This document shows, piece by piece, positions 24,101-33,179 of a stretch of 64,000 nt of DNA. The DNA comes from Yamagishiella unicocca (taxonomy: Eukaryota; Chlorophyta; Chlorophyceae; Chlamydomonadales; Volvocaceae). The DNA lies in assembly GCA_003116995.1 (NCBI GenBank), contig BDSL01000013.1:744001-808000 (forward strand). The letters run 5' to 3'. Each line of letters starts with the position of its first letter. Position 1 is the stretch's first letter. The position numbers were made by a program, and so were the translations under genes. The notes under the pieces were generated by a model. That model was not told the origin of the DNA, searched no databases, and saw only the letters and a list, made by a program, of their open reading frames with translations.

Positions 24101-26884
24101 CAGAGGTGGCGGAGCAGGTGGAGGAGGTGGAGGAGGTGGAGGAGGTGGGTGAGGCGCAGAGGGCGGGAGAAGGTGGCGCGCCAGGCGGCACGGACACGAT
24201 CCAAGCTTTGGCGGCGGCACCGGCGGCGGCGGCGGCGGCGGTAAGGGGTGACTTGTCTCCCACGTGCATTCGCTTCGAAACCGCCCGGCGGCTCCCCCGC
24301 AGCATACGGCCGCGGCGCAGCACCATCTCCACACAGCTGCTGGCTTTGCTGGCGGCGGCCGACAACGCGCAGGTGGTGGCCCTGGGCGCCGCAGCCACCG
24401 TGGGCGCGCCACCGCAGCCGCAAGCGCATGCGGCAGCGCCGGTCGGAGACACGGGCCTTGTACTGATGACGGGAGCGGCGGCACCGGCCGCCTTGGCCGC
24501 CACCACGCCGCCAGCTGCGGTGTCGGGGCCGGCGCCTTCCTCCTCTCGCAGCGCCCTGCGCCGGCAGGTGCTCGCGAAGGCCACCGCGCTGCCGGAGCAG
24601 CGGGGCCGGCAGCAGCAGCAGCAGCAGCAGCGGCGCCGGCAGCGGCGCCGGCGGACTCGCAGTAGCAGCGGCAGCCGTGCCGGGGAGGTACGGGAGGCGG
24701 CCAAGAAGACGCGGCGGCGTCTGGCGCTTTCCCCCGGCGAGGAGGCCGAGTGGGAGGCGTCTGCTAGCAGCTGCAGCAACAGCGATGCCAGTGGCGGGGG
24801 AGCAGGGCCGGCCGACAGTAGCGGCGTGATGGTGACTCCGCGGCATCGGGGAACGCCGGCGGGTGGTGTGGAGGGGTTGCCGACGGGACGGCAGGAGGGG
24901 CAAGGACGGCGGCGAGGGGCGGGAGGCAAGCGGGGCCGGGCGGACCGCAGCGCATCGCCACCGCCGCCGCCGCGGCCAGCAGTGACCTCCGCCGCTAGAG
25001 CAGCGCCAGCGGCGGCGGCAGCAGCGGCGGGCTGCGCTAGGGAAAAGCGGCGCAGCCGCCAGGCGCAGCAGGAGTTGGAGGCTGAGTTGGAGGCGGGCGA
25101 GGCCGTGTTTTGCGATAAGACAGGTGCGTATTTGCTCAGGCCCCGCTCCGCGACCTGCCATCCCGCATTTGCTGTTCGGTTGGTTGACGACTCGTAGGCC
25201 CCTGACAGCTGCAGGGCTCCTGCTTCGGCAAATGCGCCCGCGCTGCCGGGCCTCTCACCCCCCACGTCCGCTCTCCTCTGCTGGTCCCCCGGCCCCGCTG
25301 GGCAACACTGTCTGCCTCCCGCCTCTCGGCTCCTGTTCTTCCGCCAGGCCGGCGCTACCCCGCCTCCCTCTGCCTCCGCCCCGGGGATGTGCTCCTGGAG
25401 GACTATGTCCCGAAGTATGACGAGCAGGAGGGCGAGGTGGAGCGGATCATGGACGAGTTCACCTGCTCCAGGGAGGGCCGCTGGTTCCTGGTCAAGTGGA
25501 AGGTGCGTCGCGGCCGGCCGGCCTGCCGCAGCGGGCGGGCGGGCGGGCGGGCTGGGGAGGGACGAGGGAGGGAGCGCAATACGCGGGTTTGCTGGTACCA
25601 GTAATACCGTGAGAGTCAATGAGGAGGGTTGCAAGGAGAACCCGTGTACGAAAGAAGAGTCGATGAGGGAGGAGGGGGGGCGTGATAGGAAACCGTGAGG
25701 CCGGCACTGAAAAGTCAAAACGACTAGGAAACCTTTGGTGCACTCATTTAGAATCGCATGCTGGCGGAATTAAGGTAAATAAACTCCGGAGGCCGGGTGT
25801 CGTTTCCGGCTGCTGTGCTTGGGCGAAAGCCAACAAGGACCCCGAGCGAGGAGGGGAGGGACGTATCCCTAAACTCCGCACGCGTTCCCAGCTTCCGCCT
25901 TCCGTGGGCCTGTTGTGTATGTACGAACGCGGGAAGCGGCCGCGGTGGTTGTTGCCTATGTTTACCCCCTCCTTGCCTCACCCGCCCCCACCCCGCCCCC
26001 TCGCCCCGCCCCCCCGCCCCCGCCCCCTCGCGCCCCCGGCCCCTCGCGCCGCCGCCCGCAGCGCTTCGAGCTCGACCCGGGCACGCAGACGGGGCCTGCC
26101 AAGCACCACCGCCCCGGCCACTGGGAACCGGAGGTCAACGTGCCCCGAGACAACCCCGCGAGGCTGGCGTGGGAGCGCTCCAAGCCGTTCTGGTTCACGG
26201 AGGTGCCCCGCTCGGCATTGCAGGTGAGTGGGACCGTGTGGTGCGCGGTATGCGGACCTGGGCCGGGTGATAAGGGAGGTGGAGGTCGCGTGGAGGTGGG
26301 TCGCGTTGAGAGGTTGGATGGGGCTCCTTGTGGCGGTGGGCAATAGGCACTCAATGAGTCATGGAAGCAGAGGGCCATTGGCCGATGGTGGGTGGACCAA
26401 CCCCTGCCGCCACTGTCACTACCACCACCGATGTGCCCGATGGTTCTACCTTTGGTCTGGAACCCACTGTAACCGTTCCAATAACCGTCATTACCGGTGT
26501 CAACACCGCCACAGCCGCCACCGCCACCACTATCGTCACGACCGCCCTTTATTTGGGGCCCCCAGGTGCCAGCACGCAGGCGAAGTGGGCAGCGGCGCGG
26601 GGCGGCGCACGAGCGATGACGCCGCAGTCGCCCGTGGGGTTCATAACTCCAGTAGCTCGCGAGCGCGGCTAACTGGTTCTTACGGCGGGAGATAAGAGCA
26701 AGAGCAGTATGCTGAGGAGGCTGCGCTGGCAGGTGAGGCTGAGGCTGAGGCTGAGGCTGAGGCTGAGGCTGAGGCTGAGGCTGAGGCTGAGGCTGAGGCT
26801 GAGGCTGAGGCTGAGGCTGAGGCTGAGGCTGAGGCTGAGGCTGAGGCTGAGGCTGATCCACACTGTCTGCTGGTGGCCCAATGA
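18139..26884 (+). CDS. Large double-chromodomain protein B
   Basis: Proposed exons are 18139-21553, 21896-25123, 25348-25502, 26062-26223 and 26708-26884, predicting 2378 aa. All borders are GT..AG and phases fit (1, 1, 0, 0). The start ATG at 18139 follows an in-frame TAA at 18130. Residues 1-1138 are Ala/Gln/Glu-rich and disordered, ending RLVSPFTG. Module 1 (about 1139-1240) reads RAYPLSTCVRPGD, then IHAVVDEVF, FLVKWLGYELDPG and GHWISE. A Gln/Arg/Ala-rich linker with long polyQ-like runs follows. Module 2 (about 2215-2320) reads RRYPASLCLRPGD, VERIMDEF, FLVKWK, RFELDPG, GHWEPEVNV and KPFWF. The last exon encodes 20 Glu-Ala dipeptides and ends HCLLVAQ. Chromodomains suggest histone-mark binding; the rest has no recognised function. 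If the fourth intron is retained, a stop comes at 26344. The module 1 exon start is nearly identical to that of gene A. Confidence 0.8.
25675..25738 (+). repeat. ~60-bp dispersed repeat, copy 1
   Basis: This intronic segment (gene B intron 3) contains ataggaaaccgtgaggccgg, then ctgaaaagtcaaaacgac and aggaaac. It resembles segments at 35756-35816 and 38390-38462 over about 60 bp. Confidence 0.55.
26428..26482 (+). repeat. Fragment of dispersed element (GATGTGCCCGATGGTTCT family)
   Basis: In intron 4 of gene B, gatgtgcccgatggttct is followed closely by tttggtctggaacccactgt. The same string occurs near 43.65, 45.0 and 49.0 kb, and reverse-complemented near 35.97, 43.35 and 43.77 kb. It is a solo end or fragment of the family described at 43.3-45.1 kb. 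Confidence 0.75.
26735..26854 (+). repeat. (GAGGCT)20 hexanucleotide repeat, coding (Glu-Ala)20
   Basis: Twenty perfect GAGGCT units lie in the last exon of chromodomain gene B. In the exon's frame (acceptor gagcag, first codon TAT at 26708) they encode Glu-Ala repeats and run into a TGA at 26882. The minus strand reads Pro-Gln repeats in an unrelated open frame, which I reject as a gene. Confidence 0.9.
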
Positions 26885-29029
26885 CGGTCAACCGTTTGGC
26901 TCCCGAGTGGCGAAAGTGTCGCTGACAGTAAACGTTTTGTTGCTTAGCGTTCGGGCTTGCCGCCACCAGCCACTGGCGCAATCGGGAGGAGGCTGGCGCG
27001 CGGAGGGCTGGTTGCCGCGGGTCGGGCCACACACCGGGAGGACAAGCGTCCCTTATGAACGAGAGCCGCTCGTCGTGTGGCTGTCGTGCGCAGCAAAAAC
27101 GTTGGGCTGTGTGTTCTTTGTGTTGGACGCATGCGTTGGGCTTGAGCGTCCTACTAATGTTACTCGGGGAGTAATAGGAAATGCGTGAGGGGCAGGGGGT
27201 GAGGGCATAAAAGAAATCCGCGAGGGGGTGTTCAGCACAGAGGTTGTGCTGGTGCGGTTGCGAGGGCACATTCGGATGTGCATCGGGGTGGTGTGCCCCT
27301 GGGATGCGGTGTGGGACAGGCTTGTTCTCTGCATCACCATAAGTAGGCCGGAATTTGCTTGCGCAGTGATGCGTCTTTTACGTGTACATTTGCCGCTAAG
27401 TCGTTCGTTAATCTACTTTTGTATGTACGTCGTGTCATTGGAGCTTGTATGGCTCCTCGGTGGCGACGTTTCGGACTCACAGCTGGACTGGAATGGTCGG
27501 TAGCATCTAACCAAACGTAGCAGTGTGATTTGGGTTGTGGCAACCAGCTCCAGTTGTGGTTTGCTCGTCATGTTTCTTTCACGGCCTCGTTGCCTGACGC
27601 TGTAGGGGCGTCTGTCCTCATGCGTCGCGGTTGCTGTCTTGGGGTAGGGACATGGACACGGGCTCGACCGGCACAGAGTCGTCGTCAAGGGCACACACGC
27701 ATTGGTGCCGACGATCCTTAGGGTTGGATGCGCGGCCAGACTTGGGCGGCACTGTATGTTGTCAAAGCGGCAGTGGTAGCATGGTTCCATGTTGCAGTCA
27801 TGACCATTACATCAAGGCATCGGTCCATGCTCTGACTAGAAGAATGGGCGCTGGTGAGGCCACGCGATCGCGGCCTTGCCGCTGTCCAGGGCAGTACCAG
27901 GGGCCCTATGTGTCGCGGCGCGAGCGCGAAGCAGCAGCCAACAGCAGCCAACAGCAGCCAACAGCAGCCAACAGCAGCCAACAGCAGCCAACAGCAGCCA
28001 ACAGCAGCCAACAGCAGCCAACAGCAGCCAACAGCAGCGAACGCTTTCCATTCCAATCCAGCGGCGCTGCCTGTGGGGCCGTCCCCGAAGCATTGAGGGG
28101 CCCCTTGGACAGGGCTTGAATTGCAGACGCACGCGAGGTAAAGTGGAGTCTTGGGATACCAGGAAGCTCCCTGCTGAAGACAAGTAGCAAGTAGCCCGGT
28201 GTTGGCACACCTCAGGCGCTGCCAACCTGGCGCGTAATGTAAACCTGGTACGGCGAAATTGCACGTTAGGGATGTGTATGGATGTGCAGGGACGTCTAGG
28301 GATGTGTAGGGATGCGCAGGGAAACAAGGCCGAGGGCCCCCCCCTTCTACAACCCCCTGGGGGGGACCTTAGGGCGCGGCGACTGCCCTGCTGGAACTAG
28401 GGATCGGCGCCATGCCGCGTCATCTCCGGCTTGCAGGGATTGAGGTTGTAGGAGCTTGGACTTCCCCTGCCCCCTGCTACCGGTATCCTGTGCTGTCCAC
28501 ACGCCCCTGCCTCCGCTACGCAACCTAACAGGTGCGCGTCGTTTGCTTTGCATGGGAATGGGTTGTATGCCGTCCGCCCAGAACGGCCGTAAATGTATTC
28601 TGTATCTTTACAAGTCGGGGCGTACGCTACTAATCCATTCGGACGACCACAGTGGTGCCTGCTGCCTGGGACCATCCTCATCCATTCACCCGGCCGACCA
28701 ACCAAGAGACAGAGGTTTAAGCCAGTTTAAGCGATCGCCACTGCCAGCGTGCGAATCTAGGTCCACCAACTGGATCTCAGCGCCACATCTCAGCAGCTAG
28801 CCGGAAAACACACTCCCGGACGATCGTGTCGGGGGCCAGGAAATGGCCATGATGGCCGTGACGGTCGTACCAGTGAAGAGCCGTACCGCATCTCCATGCC
28901 ATGCAAGGATGTAACGCGTAGGCGGCCTCGTCATCCGATACCCCACCGCATACAGCGTCCAAACTCAATAATCCAGCACAACGCAAAGGTTTCCGAGCCT
29001 CAGGAGCAGTCGGTGTCTGGGAGGACACG
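26885..29029. other. Intergenic region between chromodomain gene B and FAM98
   Basis: I see no supported gene here. It contains the 3' region of gene B, a 10-bp minisatellite at 27931-28039, a run of gggatgtg-type degenerate repeats near 28265-28320 and lower-GC DNA upstream of the FAM98 start. A plus-strand TGTAA at about 28238 is too far to assign confidently. Confidence 0.5.
27931..28039. repeat. 10-bp minisatellite (cagcagccaa)n, about 11 copies
   Basis: The tandem unit cagcagccaa is nearly perfect. The 10-bp period opens several frames on both strands (Gln/Ser/Ala/Asn-rich on plus, Leu/Cys-rich on minus). None connects to recognisable exons. Confidence 0.93.
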
Positions 29030-32000
29030 ATGGACCGTGAGGCGCGAGCGACCGATCTGCTTGAGCGAATAGATGTTTGCCGGTGAGGCCCCATCTCCTT
29101 CAAAATAGGCCACGTTGTTATGGCAAGTTTCAGCATGCGCTTGCACAACGTATGTTACCCTCTCTTCTCTTTCCGGGGCCGTTAAGACCGTCGGCCTCGG
29201 CGTAAGGCGGGAGGAAAATGAATTCATGCAGAAAATCATTTTGGTTTCCCAGCGAAGCGATGCTGGTTGATACAAAGGCCTGCAGAACATTTTAGCCGAT
29301 CGGCTCGAGCGGCCGCGCTGCTGCCATCGATGTTTGCCGCGCGATGCTTTACTTGTAGTCCATTACACTGCAGGTTGAACACCGGCGCAAATTCGTTCGA
29401 CCTCTACAGCAAGGATGTGCGCGAAGTGTTTCGCAAATTGTGCACGGCTTTGGCAGATTCGCTTCAGTCTACGCTGAGCCCGCTCAATGTGTGTAAGTGT
29501 CCGTAAACACTTGGTGCTTTCTAGCCAGTCGCGAATTGCGTCCGCCTTGCGTAACCCTTTCTCCCCTCCCTCCACCCGAGTGCTCAGGCGACTCGACTAG
29601 GTTGTCAGCTGCAGCACAGGTCGTCCGAGCGGCCGCCGCTTCGCAACGGGACGCTCAAATGAATCGCCTCGACAATGCTCTTTTGGGCCTGCTACATGTT
29701 ATCGACGGTGAGCGATGACAACGCCTCAGCGACAAAGCCCCTCGCCACCCGGCGTGGCCCAACCTCTGCTTCTGCTCTCATTTGCCGCACTGAACTTCGC
29801 ATCCACGGCCCATGCATTTTACTTAACGCCGCATGCCCGTCAGTCACGACTCCCTCCCTGCGCACTCCTGCCTCAGACACCACGCAAGCGAAGGAGCGGG
29901 TCGAGGTGTTGGAGCAGCTGATAGCCTGTCTCCAAGCGGCCAGGATCACGGCAGCTCGAGGAGGGCAGCAGAAGCCGCCGCCGGCGCAGCAGAAGCCGGC
30001 CCAGCAAGACCACCAGAAGCCGGACGACAATAAGGCCGCGCAATCCAGTGTCGTGCCAACCGGAGGCCAGGGCCCGGCGCCCGGGGAGACTGCCAAACAG
30101 CTGCAAGCCCACGCAGTGGATGTATCGCGGGCGCTGCGACTGGCGGCTGGGGCTATGCAGGTGAGGGGCGGAGGGGGTGGCAGGCGCCCCCGCACGACAT
30201 GCAACCTTGCGCCAACATCATCACCACCACTAACATCACCACCGTTGCTGAAGCCACCGCAGGATGCCGCCAGCCCCCCCCCCGGCGACCTAATCGGCTT
30301 CCTACTGTACATAAGGCTTCCTACTCGTCCTCCGAGCCCACGGGCTTTCCTCACAAACTCCCCCGGCGCCCCTCACTCAGCATTGACAGCCGCAGCCGCT
30401 GCCGTACATCTGTAACGCGTGCTGTTGAATGCCGCCGTGGCCTTTGCCCTCGCATTGAAGGTACCAGGGGAGCCGGGAAGCGGCGAAGCCGCAGCGGCTG
30501 CCGCTGCTGCTGCCGCGGTGGGTGGTGGGTCCCTCAGCGCCCTGGCCCTCCTGCAGCAGCTGCTCCCCCGCGTTCAGGCCGCTATGGCGCAGCTGGGACC
30601 CTCCTTCCTGGCGCCCGTATGCAGGCGGGAGGACTTGACGCAGGAGCAGGTGGGCGCTTGACAGGACTTTGGGAGCTGCCGCCGGCCGCTCCAGGCACCT
30701 CACCCATCGCCCAGCGCGCGTCGCGACGCTGTTTTCTTGTTGTTGTTAACCTCAACCCTCCAGCCGTTTTTGCAGTTCCCTGCGGCAAGGGCACCTCCTG
30801 GCTGGCCACTATGACGGACTGTTGCTGACGGAATCGTGCTATTGACCGCCTGCCTGTCGGGCGCTTCCAAAGAGATTCTCGCCCTACCTTCTTCCTGCCT
30901 CCCTCCCCGTGCACCGGCGCACCCCCACCGCCTCCTTTAGACCCCCACCGCCTCCTTTAAACCCCCACCGCCTCCTTTAGACCCCCACCGCCTCCTTTAG
31001 ACCCCCACCGCCTCCTTTAGACCCCCACCGCCTCCTTTAATCCCCCACCGCCTCCTTTAACCCCCCACCCCCTCCTTTAACCCCCCACTGCCTCCCTTAA
31101 CCCCCCACCCCCTCCTTTAACCCCCCACTGCCTCCTTTAACCCCCCACCGCCTCCTTTAAACCCCCACCGCCTCGCAGCTGGCCATGCTGGCGGACATCA
31201 ACGGGGCGCTGCGGGACGAGTACGGCCTGCGCCGCGCGGTGCTGGTGGAGAGGGCCAAGGTGACGCTGCAGGTGAGGTGGGCGGAGGGTGCGCAGGGGGG
31301 GGGTCTGACAGGTGCCTGGCATGCCGCGTCAGCAGCCCAGCAGGCGCTGGGTTCTGCCCGTCATCGCCATTGCCCGCGTTACCTAGCTGCTGTCCCCTGC
31401 AGTAACGCCCTGCGTCTTGCTGCCGGCTGTCACGCCCTGCGCCCTGCTGCCGGCTGTCACGCTCTGCGCCCTGCTGCCGGCTGTCACGCCCTGTGCCTTG
31501 CTGCCGGCTGTCACGCCCTGCGCCTTGCTGCCGGCTGTCACGCTCTGCGCCCTGCTGCCGGCTGTCACGCCCTGTGCCTTGCTGCCGGCTGTCACGCCCT
31601 GTGCCCTGCTGCCGGCTGTCACGCCCTGCGCCCTGCTGCCGCCTCCGCGCTCCCGACCGCAGGCCTTCGAGTGGTCCCCCCGCCTGGCGGAGCAGGGCAC
31701 CGCGCAGGAGGCGGCTGGTGCGGCGGCGGCCGCGAGAGGAGCCTTCGGGGTGCAGCCGCAGGTACGATGCCGGGGGGGTGGAGGTGGGGGAGTACTGGTG
31801 TCTGTGCGGGGTCTGCGCGGACCAGCTGCTGCATGTGGGTCATTCCAAGCGACACCGGGGGGTCAAGGTGAGGCCGACTGCAGCACCTTGAGGGGCGGGC
31901 CAACCACTGGGCCCAGCAACCGAAATGTTGATTTTTGCTTGGCGCCAGCCCTCCGATTGGCTAGTGGCCCGCAGGGGTCGTCCACACCAAACCATTCACC

Positions 32001-32786
32001 GGCATATGCCTTGCCGCCGTTCGCCTGACACCTCGTTGTCACACCACCACCGCCAACCACCACCACCACCGCCACCGCCACCACCACCGCCACCACCACC
32101 ACCACCGCCACCGCCGCCACCACCACCACCGCCGAAATCACCACCACCACCACCGCCGCCGCCACCACCAACACCGCCACCACCACCACCCACTTCAGGT
32201 GTCCCTGGACGACGTGTGGACGCTTCGACCGGCGGACGTGGTGGCGCTCACCACCGCACCCACATCCACACAGGTCGCGACGCTAGACGCGGCCGCGGAG
32301 GGGGCGGGGGACGGAGACGCGGGCGGCGGCGGCAGCACTTCGGGTCGCAAGCGGGCCGCGCCCCCGGGCGCTGGCATCAAAAACATCCTCATTGGGAAGG
32401 TCCCGGATCGCGGCGGGAGGCCGGAAGGCAGGGGCCGGGAGGCGCACATGCCGGAGTTCAGGCCGCGGTCGGCGGGAAGCGGGGGGCCCAGCGGGGGGAT
32501 CGGCGGAGGCCATGTAGGGGGTGGAGGAGGAGGAGGAGGAGGAGGAGGAGGGGGCCGGCCGCATTGCGCGCGGGGCGGCGGCGGGCGCGGGGGCGGCGGC
32601 GGGGGCGGGGGTGGTGGTGGGCGGGGCGGGCATCAACAGGCGGCGGCGGCGGAGCAGCCGGGGACGGAGCGAGTGCAAGGGGGTTGGCAGGGACAGGGCG
32701 GCGGTGGGCGAGGTGACGGAGGGGGCGGGGGCGGCCGCCGGGGAGGAGGAGGCTGGGCTCGGGGCCGTGGGGGCCGCGGCGGGTGA
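29030..32786 (+). CDS. FAM98-family protein
   Basis: Eight exons: 29030-29082, 29374-29492, 29588-29707, 29877-30160, 30461-30649, 31179-31271, 31663-31761 and 32199-32786, with GT..AG borders, matching phases and 514 aa predicted. Family hallmarks in order are an N-terminal helical region (ATDLLERIDVC, EVFRKLCTALADSL), VLEQLIACLQAAR, then INGALRDEYGLRRAVLVERA with KVTLQAFEWS (compare the FAM98 pattern of Y.(V/L)RR..L(L/I).R.(D)VT.Q.F.WS), the signature INxxLxGxVPDRGGRP seen as IKNILIGKVPDRGGRP, and a Gly/Arg-rich RGG-type tail. In animals FAM98 proteins belong to the RTCB-DDX1 tRNA-ligase complex and bind RNA; the same role here is inference. The region between the helices and the conserved core is Ala-rich. 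The first exon rests on phase fit and the LLE motif, so it is the least certain. Confidence 0.85.
30921..31175. repeat. 20-bp intronic minisatellite (acccccaccgcctcctttag)n
   Basis: About 12-13 copies of a pyrimidine-rich 20-bp unit fill FAM98 intron 5 right up to the acceptor at 31178. The repeat itself therefore supplies the polypyrimidine tract. Confidence 0.93.
31405..31641. repeat. 27-bp intronic minisatellite
   Basis: About eight to nine copies of ctgctgccggctgtcacgcc plus ctgcgcc lie in FAM98 intron 6. The 27-bp length keeps frame, so a spurious open frame (TPCALLPAV repeats) results. Normal splicing around it restores the FAM98 core. Confidence 0.93.
32041..32190. repeat. (CCACCG/CCACCA)n microsatellite in FAM98 intron 7
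   Basis: About 150 bp of CCN triplets run into the acceptor cacttcag at 32198. It reads polyproline on plus and polyglycine on minus, but its position between matched splice sites argues for intron. Confidence 0.85.
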
Positions 32787-32956
32787 GAGGAGGCGCCAGC
32801 GGGGGGCGGAAGGCGCGGTGTTGGGGGAGGGTAGGGGGAGCTGTTGCTGGCAGGCAGGGCATACATACGGGCCGAAATATCCGCGTAGAGCTAAGCCTTG
32901 CATGTCGAGAGGATCAATATGGATTTTGGCAGCAGGGTAAGCTTGGGATTTCAGAG

Positions 32957-32961
32957 TGTAA
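32957..32961 (+). promoter_or_regulatory. TGTAA polyadenylation signal (FAM98)
   Basis: TGTAA, the usual green-algal poly(A) signal, lies 171 bases after the FAM98 stop codon. Confidence 0.6.
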
Positions 32962-33179
32962 TTCTTCAGCCCGTGGTTGGGATTTGGTTGACCCAAGTGG
33001 ACCTTCCCTGGGCGTCTGACGTCATCGAGCGGCGAACGCTTTTTAGATCTCGTCGCAGAGTCCTTTGCCGCCGCGCTAGCATGTTCCTTTATTAACAAGT
33101 CGAGGGCTATCAGTGCAAAACCATCCACCATCGACTGATTACGGCACTCCACCAGCACCAGCGGAATTCGGAACTAACA

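Noticed and set aside
22542..25718. 1058-codon minus-strand ORF, and other long ORFs opposite chromodomain gene B
   Set aside because: Antisense of GC-rich low-complexity exons. The chromodomain motifs and splice sites are on the plus strand.
25962..27269. Minus-strand ORF with a long Pro-Gln repeat
   Set aside because: It is the reverse of the (GAGGCT)20 tract plus intron, with no supporting exon structure.
27631..28327. Gln/Ser/Ala-rich (plus) and Leu/Cys-rich (minus) ORFs
   Set aside because: Produced by the 10-bp repeat; no flanking coding sequence.
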